This document shows positions 1 to 7,303 of a stretch of DNA of 64,000 nucleotides, one piece after another. Within the stretch, counting starts at the first letter, position 1, and every line of letters starts with the position of its first letter. The notes beneath the pieces are model-generated. The model was not told where the DNA came from. It saw only the letters and a list, made by a program, of their open reading frames with translations, and did not search any database. The position numbers were made by a program, and so were the translations under genes. The stretch comes from an uncultured Acetatifactor sp. (GTDB lineage: Bacteria; Bacillota; Clostridia; Lachnospirales; Lachnospiraceae), in contig CAKSAN010000004.1 in NCBI GenBank assembly GCA_934436435.1, positions 124,001 to 188,000 of the forward strand, given 5' to 3'.

Positions 1-1
1 C

Positions 2-172
2 GTGACACCGATTCTGCCGTATATGCTGGCCTTTGCCGCCGGAGCCATGATCTATGTAGTGGTGGAGGAACTGATTCCGGAAGCCAGTGAGGGAGAGCAT
101 TCCAATCTGGGAACCATCGCCTTCGCCATCGGATTTGCCCTGATGATGATGTTAGACGTGGCTCTGGGCTGA
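2..172 (+). CDS. ZIP-family metal transporter, C-terminal fragment (cut by window edge)
   Basis: Only the last 56 codons are present. The visible protein has two hydrophobic segments separated by a short loop with EELIPEASEGEH. The first segment (LPYMLAFAAGAMIYVVVEELIPE) has the acidic helix typical of ZIP divalent-cation transporters of the GufA/ZupT type, where these Glu residues and a His sit in the metal path. The protein ends DVALG just before the downstream S4-domain gene, whose ribosome site lies 10 nt further on, so the two may be co-transcribed. The rest of the gene lies outside the window, so substrate and full length cannot be judged. Confidence 0.8.
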   Translation: MTPILPYMLAFAAGAMIYVVVEELIPEASEGEHSNLGTIAFAIGFALMMMLDVALG

Positions 173-188
173 GGAAAGGTGACAAGTC

Positions 189-959
189 ATGTCCGTAGAA
201 AATGAAAAAGAAATACAACAGTTGAAAAACCGTATCCGGGAGTTGGCGGAGAAATCCTACAACCAGAACCAGTATACTTTTACAGGGTTCCTGGGACTGG
301 CGGAGCAGGACGCTCTGTGGCAGGTGGAACGGGAAGTAAAATTTGCCGGAATCACGTTATACGGCGGCAGGGAAGAGGCGGAACGGAAAATCCTGCGCTT
401 TGGAACCGAAGCGGATCTTGGGTATGAACAGCCCTTTCCCATCTGCTGTATCCGGATCCGGCCTCTGTCGGCAAAATTTGCGGACAAGCTGTCTCACAGA
501 GATTATCTGGGGGCATTGATGAATCTTGGCATTGAGCGGAGCACCATCGGTGACATTTTGCCGGGAGAGGGCGAAGCGTTTTTATTCTGTCTGGATACCA
601 TCGCGGAATTCATCTGTGACAATCTGGAACAGATCCGCCATACCCATGTGAAATGTGAGGTGGTGGATGCGGCGGCCGAGGTGCCGCAGGAAGAGCCGGT
701 AAAACAGGTGATTCAGGTGGCAAGTCCCCGTGTTGACGCTGTTCTGGCCAAGGTATATAATAAGTCAAGAAGTGACTGTCTGGAGCTGTTCCGGGCGGGG
801 AAAGTATATGTGAACGGCAGGCTGTGCGAGAACAATTCCAAGTCTCTGGAGCAAGGGGATGTGGTGAATGCCAGAGGCTACGGGAAATTCCGTGTCAGCG
901 GCGAACCTCATGCCACGAGGAAGGGGAAGCTTGCCATAGAGACGGAAGTATATCCGTAG
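189..959 (+). CDS. YlmH-like RNA-binding protein with C-terminal S4 domain
   Basis: A 256-residue protein. The N-terminal two thirds match the YlmH layout (start of the family core near LAEQDALWQVEREV, then a GALMNLGIERSTIGDI segment). The C-terminal part, residues about 179-238, is an S4 RNA-binding domain (SPRVDAVLAKVYN...ELFRAGKVYVNGR...). In other Firmicutes YlmH binds the ribosome and takes part in rescue of stalled nascent chains; here that role is inferred from family only. The start follows GAGGAAAGGTGACAAGTC, a good ribosome site. It is 16 nt from the end of the ZIP gene. In many Gram-positives ylmH sits beside cell-division genes, but that neighbourhood is not seen here. Confidence 0.85.
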   Translation: MSVENEKEIQQLKNRIRELAEKSYNQNQYTFTGFLGLAEQDALWQVEREVKFAGITLYGGREEAERKILRFGTEADLGYEQPFPICCIRIRPLSAKFADKLSHRDYLGALMNLGIERSTIGDILPGEGEAFLFCLDTIAEFICDNLEQIRHTHVKCEVVDAAAEVPQEEPVKQVIQVASPRVDAVLAKVYNKSRSDCLELFRAGKVYVNGRLCENNSKSLEQGDVVNARGYGKFRVSGEPHATRKGKLAIETEVYP

Positions 960-1002
960 GAATATTTTAGCGTAAAACAGAAGAGTTGAGGGAGGTTACA
1001 CA

Positions 1003-1959
1003 GTGTACCATTATACTGCGATCCAGTGGTTGTTTTTCTTTTATTTCTATTGCTTTTTCGGCTGGTGCTTTGAATCCACCTACGTATCCCTGAAAAGCAG
1101 GAAGTTAGTCAATCGCGGTTTCTGTCGCGGACCGTTTCTGCCGCTGTACGGCAGCGGAGCCATCATGATGCTGGTGGTGTCCATGCCGTTTCAGGACAAT
1201 CTGGTGTTGGTATATATCGCCGGATGTATTGGGGCCACGGTGCTGGAATATGTCACCGGCGTGACCATGGAAGCATTGTTCAAAGTCAGGTATTGGGATT
1301 ATTCCCAGAATAAATTCAATTTTCAGGGACATATCTGCCTGGGTTCATCCTTAGCCTGGGGCGGTCTGACGATCCTGATGACGGAGTTTATTCACAAGCC
1401 CATCGAGCATCTGGTACTGTCCATCCCGGACAGCATCCTCACTCCGGTGACGCTGGTGCTGACGGCACTGATCGGTGCGGACTTTGCGTTATCCTTCAAG
1501 GCAGCCCTGGATCTGCGGGATGTACTGGAGAAGATGGAGAAGGCCAAGGAGGATATGCTGCGGATCCAGAAGAGGCTGGACGTTATTATTGCTGTGACCA
1601 GTGAGGATCTGGAGAATCGTAAGGAGGACTTCAGCGAGAGTCTGGCCCAGAAGAAGGAAGACATCACCGAGGGTATTACCACCAGAGTGGAAGATTTGAA
1701 ATCCAGTATTGAAGAGAAGCTGGAAAGCATCCGTACTTCCGCACAGAAATCTCCCGGCCGGTATCTGGACAGCGTGAAGAACGAAGTACTGGAGCTGAAG
1801 CAGAAGTACACCAGAAGCGTGGCAGACAGAGAGAATGTCAGCAGCTTAAGAGATTTCTTCCAGCGGGATATGATTCGATCCAATCCTACCATGAGTTCCG
1901 AAAAGTTCAAGGATGCTTTGGAAGAGTTGAAGGATCACTCCAACAAGAAAAACGAATAA
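1003..1959 (+). CDS. Putative ABC-transporter type IV (CmpB-like) membrane protein with coiled-coil tail
   Basis: 318 residues beginning at a GTG codon (GTG TAC CAT) preceded by GAGGGAGG. Residues 1-165 hold about five hydrophobic segments with the pattern FFYFYCFFGWCFESTYVS, RGFCRGPFLPLYGSG, EYVTGVTMEALF and RYWDYSQNKFNFQGHICL, which is the signature of the Clostridial putative ABC-transporter permease family (PF06541-like). Residues about 170-318 are strongly charged and heptad-like (KMEKAKEDMLRIQKRL, EDLKSSIEEKLESIR), so a cytoplasmic coiled coil is likely. No ATPase partner lies nearby and the family function is not established. The 3' side has no obvious strong terminator before the promoter at 2047. 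Confidence 0.75.
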   Translation: MYHYTAIQWLFFFYFYCFFGWCFESTYVSLKSRKLVNRGFCRGPFLPLYGSGAIMMLVVSMPFQDNLVLVYIAGCIGATVLEYVTGVTMEALFKVRYWDYSQNKFNFQGHICLGSSLAWGGLTILMTEFIHKPIEHLVLSIPDSILTPVTLVLTALIGADFALSFKAALDLRDVLEKMEKAKEDMLRIQKRLDVIIAVTSEDLENRKEDFSESLAQKKEDITEGITTRVEDLKSSIEEKLESIRTSAQKSPGRYLDSVKNEVLELKQKYTRSVADRENVSSLRDFFQRDMIRSNPTMSSEKFKDALEELKDHSNKKNE

Positions 1960-2046
1960 AGATGTTAAAAAGCGTGTCTGTGAAGCCTGGTTTTGGGCAG
2001 AAGGACATGCTTTTTTTGTATGTAGGGAAAAAATGGGAAAATAAAG

Positions 2047-2073
2047 TTGACAATAAAACGGGGGGGGTATACT
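2047..2073 (+). promoter_or_regulatory. Promoter of first secreted-protein copy, with G8 tract in spacer
   Basis: TTGACA (2047-2052) and TATACT (2068-2073) are separated by 15 bp, of which the last eight (2060-2067) are G. Copies 2 and 3 of the same module have an 18 bp spacer without such a tract. The short spacer plus a homopolymer is the arrangement used by slipped-strand phase-variable promoters. A TACTAA at 2070-2075 would give a 17 bp spacer as an alternative -10. Confidence 0.6.
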
Positions 2074-2126
2074 AAATAACGGTAAAAATAAAAACTTCCA
2101 AAAAATACACACAGGAGGAATAAAAA

Positions 2127-3007
2127 ATGAAGAAGAAATTACTTATGGCCGCAGCGATTGCATTTGCTGTATTTGCAATTCCCTACGGAAGCAGTGCACT
2201 GTCTACCGTATCGGTAGAGATGATTTGCAGAATGCAATGAACAATGATGCATCCACAATTACCAGTATTGCAGATATCGAGGCTGCATACAAAGCTGTTT
2301 TAAAAAATGAAGATACGAGGATCGAGAATCAGGCAAATGCAGCAGTGGAGGCTGTAGGCATTGTTGGTGGAACCTTTAATGGCACTTATACTAAGCTTGC
2401 GTTAACTGCCCCCGCTGAAAAACCGGCTATTACTGCTGCAGATTACGTTGTAAGTGGTGATCCTGTATATGTAGATATTACATTCAAGACAGACTACAAC
2501 TACTCACAAGAAAAACATGCTTTCGCTATTCCCCTTGCAATTACTGTAAAGGTGCCTGCAGGAGTAGATGGAAGCAAGGCAGTTGTTTTCCACTTTGCAA
2601 GCAGTGGTCTGGAAACAATTAAACCTATTTATGACAGCGCAGCCAATACTCTGACCTTCGCAGTTAACGAATTATCTACCTTCGCAATCGCAGAGGCTGA
2701 GCCTGCTGCAAATGCAGGATCCTGCGGTGGCACTGATGATGCTTTCGGAAGATATCGTGACAATCTGACAAGTGAGATCGCTAACGCTAAGGACGGCACC
2801 ACTGTCAAAATCACCAGAGATAAGAACATCAACGCTCTGCCCAACGACATTATGAAGGCTCTGTACAAGAAGCAGACCGTAGCTCTGGAGCTGGAGTATA
2901 CCTTCCAGGGTAACGAGTACACGGTAACCATTCCCGCCGGTCAGGCAGAAGACAATGCTATCGAATGGTATGGTCCTCTGTACCTGCAGATGCGTTACGG
3001 CAAATAA
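2127..3007 (+). pseudogene. First copy of tandem secreted protein family, disrupted by internal deletion and frameshift
   Basis: The signal-peptide start (ATG 2127, behind ACAGGAGGAATAAAAA) is nearly identical to those at 3194 and 4430, but after STVSV the frame runs into a TGA at 2238-2240. The downstream frame (RDDLQNAMNNDAS... to LYLQMRYGK, stop 3005-3007) aligns with residues from about GTEDLKNAMNAG of the intact second copy. Compared with copy 2, roughly 170-180 bp are missing, covering the NNTVxSG repeat and the Pro/Thr linker, and the loss is not a multiple of three. The body and C-terminal domain (about 94 residues) remain intact and nearly identical in DNA to copy 2. No good internal start lies near 2225. 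It may be a pseudogene or a consensus error in a repeat. Confidence 0.75.
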
Positions 3008-3039
3008 GCAACAGCTGACGAAATAAGATGATAAACAGG

Positions 3040-3072
3040 AGGCACTCTTCAGTCAATGGAGAGTGCCTTTTC
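3040..3072 (+). terminator. Intrinsic terminator after copy 1
   Basis: AGGCACTCT (3040-3048) pairs with AGAGTGCCT (3060-3068), followed by TTTT. The same hairpin follows copies 2 and 3. Confidence 0.85.
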
Positions 3073-3107
3073 CTATGTAAAAAATAGGAAAAATTTACTG
3101 GAAAGCA

Positions 3108-3137
3108 TTGACAAAATTATAGGTGAAGGAGTAGACT
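3108..3137 (+). promoter_or_regulatory. Promoter of second secreted-protein copy
   Basis: TTGACA (3108-3113), 18 bp spacer, TAGACT (3132-3137). Sequence from 3085 to the ribosome site is almost the same as at 4320-4425, showing that promoter and gene were duplicated together. Confidence 0.75.
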
Positions 3138-3193
3138 GAATCTCGGTTAAATATTATATTTCCATAAAACATTACACTTAGGAGGAATGGGAA

Positions 3194-4243
3194 ATGAAGA
3201 AGAAATTACTTATGGCTGCAGCAATTGCATTTGCAGTATTTGCAATTCCCTATGGAAGCAGTGCACTGTCTACTGTAGCGGTAGCAAGTGAGAACAACAC
3301 GGTAGCAAGTGGAAACAATACGGTGGCTACGCCGACACCTGCACCTACACCGAGCACCAGGCCGGCAGAAGATGTTAAGGACGCAGTAGCAGCTATTGAT
3401 GTATCAAAGATTACTGATAAAGATTCTGCTGATGCGGCAAGAGTTGCTTTGAGAAACATTGGGACTGAGGATCTGAAAAATGCTATGAACGCAGGACAGG
3501 ACACTATTGAGAATGTTGCTGCAATCGAAAAAGAGTACCAAAAAATATATGGTTACAAAGATACCGAATTTAATAATTCCGATTCAGCTTCTATTGAAGC
3601 AGTAAAAATTGTTGGAGCAGCGTTTTACGGCAATACAAAACTGAATGTTGAAGCCCCCTCTGCAACCCCTGCAGTTACCTCTTCTACATATACAGTAACT
3701 TCAACACCGGTATATGTAGAGATTAATTTGACCTCAAATGGCTATCCTGTAACCAGTCTTGATGTTCCTGTTGCTATCACCATTAAGACTCCTGCAGGTG
3801 TAGATGGCAGCAAAGCTGTAATTTTCCACTTTTTAAATGGAAAGATCGAGGAGATCAAACCCATTTATAACGCATCTGCCAATACTTTGACCTTCGTAGT
3901 AGATCACTTCTCTACTTTCGCAATCGCAGAGGCTGGTTCTAGCGCAACAGCAGGATCCTGCGGCGGCACCGATGATGCTTTCGGAAGATATCGTGACAAT
4001 CTGACAAGTGAGATCGCTAACGCTAAGGACGGCACCACTGTTAAGATCACCAGAGACAAGAACATCAACGCTCTGCCCAACGACGTTATGAAGGCTCTGT
4101 ACAAGAAGCAGACCGTAGCTCTGGAGCTGGAGTACACCTTCCAGGGTAAGGACTATACAGTAACCATTCCCGCCGGTAAGGCAGAAGACAATGCCATCGA
4201 ATGGTATGGTCCTCTGTACCTGCAGATGCGTTACGGCAAATAA
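3194..4243 (+). CDS. Secreted protein of unknown function, tandem family copy 2
   Basis: Not a family I recognise by name. 349 residues. Residues 1-31 form a Sec signal peptide (MKKKLLM, a hydrophobic AAAIAFAVFAI core, then GSSALSTVAVA before SENN). Next come the repeats SENNTVASGNNTVA and a Pro/Thr linker (TPTPAPTPSTRP). The middle, about 60-245, holds a beta-rich segment ending in the HFSTFAIAEA motif often seen at the edge of Ig-like surface domains. Residues about 256-349 are a conserved C-terminal domain (GRYRDNLTSEIANAKDGT, ITRDKNINALP, ALELEYTFQGK, TIPAG, WYGPLYLQMRYGK) shared by all three copies. No membrane anchor or LPXTG motif follows, so the protein is probably released or held by other means. 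Strong AGGAGG ribosome site, own promoter and terminator. Confidence 0.85.
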   Translation: MKKKLLMAAAIAFAVFAIPYGSSALSTVAVASENNTVASGNNTVATPTPAPTPSTRPAEDVKDAVAAIDVSKITDKDSADAARVALRNIGTEDLKNAMNAGQDTIENVAAIEKEYQKIYGYKDTEFNNSDSASIEAVKIVGAAFYGNTKLNVEAPSATPAVTSSTYTVTSTPVYVEINLTSNGYPVTSLDVPVAITIKTPAGVDGSKAVIFHFLNGKIEEIKPIYNASANTLTFVVDHFSTFAIAEAGSSATAGSCGGTDDAFGRYRDNLTSEIANAKDGTTVKITRDKNINALPNDVMKALYKKQTVALELEYTFQGKDYTVTIPAGKAEDNAIEWYGPLYLQMRYGK

Positions 4244-4275
4244 GTAACAGCCGACAAAATAAAATGATAAACAGG

Positions 4276-4310
4276 AGGCACTCTTCAGTCATTGGAGAGT
4301 GCCTCTTTCT
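4276..4310 (+). terminator. Intrinsic terminator after copy 2
   Basis: AGGCACTCT (4276-4284) pairs with AGAGTGCCT (4296-4304), then CTTTCT. Confidence 0.8.
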
Positions 4311-4343
4311 ATGTAAAAAATAGGAAAAATTTACTGGAAAGCA

Positions 4344-4373
4344 TTGACAAAATTATGGTTGAAGGAGTAGACT
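4344..4373 (+). promoter_or_regulatory. Promoter of third secreted-protein copy
   Basis: TTGACA (4344-4349), 18 bp spacer, TAGACT (4368-4373); a duplicate of the copy 2 promoter. Confidence 0.75.
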
Positions 4374-4429
4374 GAATCTCGGTTAAATATTATATTTCCA
4401 TAAAATATTACATTTAGGAGGAATGAGAA

Positions 4430-4843
4430 ATGAAGAAGAAATTACTTATGACCGCAGCCATTGCATTTGCAGTATTTGCAGTTCCCTTTGGAAGCAGCGC
4501 ACTGTCTACCGTATCTGTAGCAAGTGAGAACAACACGGTAGCAAGCGGAAACAATACCGTATCCACAGGAAGCACTGCATTTGATAACTATTGCGATAAT
4601 GTAGGTACCGAGATCGCACAGGCAAAAGATGGTGAGACTATTAAGATTACCAGAGATAAGAATATCAATGCATTACCTAACAGCATCATGAAGGATCTGT
4701 TTAAGAAGAAGACTGTAGCTTTGGAATTAGAGTATACCTTTGAAGGCAAAGAGTACAAAGTAACAATTCCCGCAGGTGCAGCAGAAGATAACGATATCCC
4801 TTGGTATGGTCCTCTGTACTTACAGATGCGTTACGGCAAATAA
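4430..4843 (+). CDS. Small secreted protein, minimal third copy of the tandem family
   Basis: 137 residues: the same signal peptide as copies 1 and 2 (1-31), the SENNTVASGNNTVSTGS repeat, and then directly the C-terminal domain (about 47-137), without the middle Ig-like part. The domain protein sequence closely follows copies 1 and 2 (ITRDKNINALP, ALELEYTF, TIPAG, WYGPLYLQMRYGK), but the DNA differs at many third positions, whereas copies 1 and 2 are nearly identical there. That pattern suggests recent gene conversion or duplication between 1 and 2 only. The copy shows that the C-terminal domain can stand alone as a secreted unit. Function unknown. Confidence 0.85.
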   Translation: MKKKLLMTAAIAFAVFAVPFGSSALSTVSVASENNTVASGNNTVSTGSTAFDNYCDNVGTEIAQAKDGETIKITRDKNINALPNSIMKDLFKKKTVALELEYTFEGKEYKVTIPAGAAEDNDIPWYGPLYLQMRYGK

Positions 4844-4875
4844 GCAACAGACAATAATATAAAATGATAAACAGG

Positions 4876-4910
4876 AGGCACTCTTCAGTCACTGAGGAGT
4901 GCCTTGTTTT
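4876..4910 (+). terminator. Intrinsic terminator after copy 3
   Basis: AGGCACTC (4876-4883) pairs with GAGTGCCT (4897-4904), followed by TGTTTT. It ends 18 nt before the next start codon. Confidence 0.8.
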
Positions 4911-4927
4911 CAATCTGAAGGACAGTT

Positions 4928-6550
4928 ATGAAGAAATGGGAAAAACATGAAAAAAACACAGAAACAGTAAGTACTCTGGTATATGCGTACCTGTTCATCC
5001 TTTTTGCGGGATTGCCCTTATATATGCAAAATAAGCTGGTGCTTATCGGAAATGCAAAATATCTGTTTTTCCGCAATACCACGCTGACACTGGGGGCTTT
5101 TATAGTGCTGGCTGCCCTGTGGCAGAGGATCCGCGGAGAGAAGAAACAGAAGGAAAAACGGCAGGGGAGATCTTCTTCGGATCCCTGGAGGATCACAGAT
5201 GCCTTTCTGCTGTTATATCTGATCTCTGCCATCGTGGCCTATGGGGTCAGCCCTTGCAAAGAGGATGCCTTTCTGGGGTATCCGGGGTGGTATATGGGAC
5301 TGCTGACTCAGACTTTGCTGGTGGGGATCTATTTTGCGGTATCCCGTTATTATGACGACAGCAAAAGTATCTGGTGGATCGCGGGGATCACAGCGGGAAT
5401 CGTGACACTGATCGGTCTGCTGAACCGTCTGGATATTGATGTGCTGGGGACTTTTCGAGGAATGGAAAACGGAGAATGGAACCGGACACAGTTGTTATCC
5501 ACCATCGGTAATAACAACTGGTATGCCGGATACATCAGTGTGACAGCAGGGATCTCCCTTGCAACGGCATTTATGGGAGAGCGGTATGTCAGGGCTCTGG
5601 GGATGCTCGGCAGTTTCCTGTTTTTCGCATCGGCCATTACTTCCAACAGCACCACGGCTATTCTTGCGGCCTGTGGGTTAAGCCTGCTTTTATTACTGCT
5701 GGCCCTGCGGCAGAGAAGACGGCTGCTGCGGGCATTGGAGATTCTTATGCTTTTGCCCCTTTCGGTATTTATGGTCCGGATATTCATACGCTTTCACCTG
5801 ACCGGACTGGTGCTGGCGGGGGATGCTGAAAAAGCACTCTTTTTTACCCCGGTCTGGTATGGGATGTTCGCAGTGGAAGCGGCAGGGTATTTGATCCTGA
5901 AGCTGCGGGAGCGACACAAGAGAGCCGATCGGTTGGAGAGCGGTCGGATCTTCAAAATCGCTGTGAGCATGACGGCAGCAGTGGCATTGGTGATGGTGAT
6001 TCTGGGAGGTCTGCTGGTGGCGGGAATTTTTTCCGGCGGTGAAAAACTGTCGGAAATCGCCAACGGACGTCTGGCACTGTGGAAGGTCACGTTACTGACT
6101 TACGGAAAAGAAGGAGTCCTTTTTAAGGGATTTGGTATGGGTCCGGACAGCTTCTATTATGCGCTCTATCAGTGGGGCAGTGATGCCATGGACTGGATCA
6201 ACAGGGGACTTCTGGACAACAACGTATATTCCAACGCCCACAATGAATGGCTGACGCTCCTGATCCAACAGGGAATATTGGGAGTGATTGCTTACGGCGG
6301 AATATTTGCCACCTCCATTAAAAATCTTCGTAGATCCGTAGGGAAGGATCCCCGGGCTCTTGCAGTTTTCCTTGGCCTTACCGGTTACCTGATCTGCTCT
6401 CTGTTTACCTTTCAACATGTACTATCCACACCCTTTGCTTTTGCCCTGTTGGGCATGGCAAGGGGTGTTTTTTTGGAGCGAAACATTACCCTGTACCATG
6501 GAAGGACTGACTCACATACTATAATAGGGAAAGTGAGGGAAACGGTATGA
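4928..6550 (+). CDS. O-antigen ligase-like polymerase (Wzy_C family)
   Basis: 540 residues with about eleven membrane segments. The family hallmark, a large outer loop with NAHNEWLTLLIQQGILG, is at about residues 434-450, preceded by the GFGMGPDSFYYAL region. These enzymes join or polymerise undecaprenyl-linked glycans at the outer face of the membrane; in Gram-positives the acceptor is usually unknown. The start is ATG 4928 after GAAGGACAGTT. The last codons overlap the holin start by 4 nt (ATGA), so the three genes to 7109 form one operon. The coupling of a glycan ligase-like protein with a holin and an endopeptidase remnant suggests a cell-envelope task. Confidence 0.8.
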   Translation: MKKWEKHEKNTETVSTLVYAYLFILFAGLPLYMQNKLVLIGNAKYLFFRNTTLTLGAFIVLAALWQRIRGEKKQKEKRQGRSSSDPWRITDAFLLLYLISAIVAYGVSPCKEDAFLGYPGWYMGLLTQTLLVGIYFAVSRYYDDSKSIWWIAGITAGIVTLIGLLNRLDIDVLGTFRGMENGEWNRTQLLSTIGNNNWYAGYISVTAGISLATAFMGERYVRALGMLGSFLFFASAITSNSTTAILAACGLSLLLLLLALRQRRRLLRALEILMLLPLSVFMVRIFIRFHLTGLVLAGDAEKALFFTPVWYGMFAVEAAGYLILKLRERHKRADRLESGRIFKIAVSMTAAVALVMVILGGLLVAGIFSGGEKLSEIANGRLALWKVTLLTYGKEGVLFKGFGMGPDSFYYALYQWGSDAMDWINRGLLDNNVYSNAHNEWLTLLIQQGILGVIAYGGIFATSIKNLRRSVGKDPRALAVFLGLTGYLICSLFTFQHVLSTPFAFALLGMARGVFLERNITLYHGRTDSHTIIGKVRETV

Positions 6551-6891
6551 ATGTAAGCATCACAAAAATGACAATTTTGACGGTGTTGGGAGTCGTCGGC
6601 AGCTTTGTTGCCAACCTTTTCGGCGGATGGGGAGAGGATATGATCACGTTATTGATCTTCATGGGGACGGACTTTCTGCTGGGACTGCTGATCGTGCTGG
6701 CGGCACACCGCCTGGATATTACGCTGGGGACAGAGTACATCCGTCCTGCCGTGATCATTGCCTTTTGTGCCAACGAACTAATCAGTATTATAGAAAATCT
6801 GGGGATTATGGGCGTTCCTCTGCCCGCAGTACTTACCGGAGCTATGGAACTTCTGCAAAACAAAACGGATACGAAGGGGAGTAAGAAGTGA
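6547..6891 (+). CDS. Phage-type holin family protein
   Basis: 114 residues with three hydrophobic stretches (LTVLGVVGSFVANLFGG, MITLLIFMGTDFLLGLLIVL, PAVIIAFCANELISIIENLG) and a charged C-terminus (NKTDTKGSKK). The pattern GTDFLLG...ANELISIIENLG is that of the toxin-secretion/phage-lysis holin family (PF05105-like). No other phage genes are nearby, so it is more likely part of a chromosomal wall-lysis or export unit with the flanking genes. It overlaps both neighbours by 4 nt, implying translational coupling. Confidence 0.85.
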   Translation: MNVSITKMTILTVLGVVGSFVANLFGGWGEDMITLLIFMGTDFLLGLLIVLAAHRLDITLGTEYIRPAVIIAFCANELISIIENLGIMGVPLPAVLTGAMELLQNKTDTKGSKK

Positions 6892-7109
6892 AAACGGGAA
6901 GCGGAATGGTGGAGTATGCAAGACAATATCTTGGCACTCCGTATTTCTATGGATCGAAGATCCCGGAGGGACTTCTGACAGAAAATGACATAGACGGAAT
7001 CTGCGGTCCCGGAACAGTGACAGCCATTCTGGCTTATCAGCGATCCTGCAAAATCACAGCGGACGGACTGGCAGGAAAGACCACGCGGAAGTATCTGTCG
7101 GCAGCGTGA
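6888..7109 (+). pseudogene. Internally deleted NlpC/P60-type endopeptidase with peptidoglycan-binding end
   Basis: A 73-codon frame. Residues 1-32 (GSGMVEYARQYLGTPYFYGSKIPEGLLTE) match the start of NlpC/P60 endopeptidases that commonly follow such holins in Lachnospiraceae. Residues 34-73 (DGICGPGTVTAILAYQRSCKITADGLAGKTTRKYL) match the second half of a PG_binding_1 repeat. The whole catalytic core with the Cys-His pair is missing, and the two parts are joined in frame. It could still be translated as a small wall-binding protein, but it cannot be a peptidase. Confidence 0.6.
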
Positions 7110-7121
7110 AGAACTGCCAAC

Positions 7122-7178
7122 CTTAAACAAATCTTAAAGGTTTTTCCTGTTTTTTATTAAAGGGTAATCTGTTACAAT
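7122..7178 (+). promoter_or_regulatory. Probable promoter and autoregulatory site of the two-component operon
   Basis: CTTAAA occurs at 7122-7127 and 7133-7138, a direct repeat with an 11 bp period, as expected for an OmpR/PhoB-type dimer site. A TACAAT -10 lies at 7173-7178; no good -35 is visible, fitting activator dependence. Autoregulation is an inference. Confidence 0.45.
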
Positions 7179-7190
7179 AAATTCATTCAA

Positions 7191-7256
7191 AGAACATCTG
7201 CGTGACTGCCTGCGGGCAGTGCAGATGTTCTGGCAGCGTAAGGGGAAGCCCTTGCG
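7191..7256 (+). other. Two stem-loops in the leader of the response-regulator gene
   Basis: AGAACATCTGC (7191-7201) pairs with GCAGATGTTCT (7221-7231) and, inside it, ACTGCC (7205-7210) pairs with GGCAGT (7215-7220), giving a 17 bp stem with a 3 nt bulge. CGTAAGGG (7237-7244) then pairs with CCCTTGCG (7249-7256). No U-tract follows, so these are not simple terminators. Confidence 0.7.
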
Positions 7257-7303
7257 TAAGAGGTGTCCGGGCAGCAGCCGCAGGCACGGAAATGAGGGAG
7301 AGT

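Noticed and set aside
6547..7109. Prophage remnant
   Set aside because: Only a holin and a peptidase remnant are present, in an operon with an O-antigen-ligase-like gene; no integrase, structural genes or att sites.
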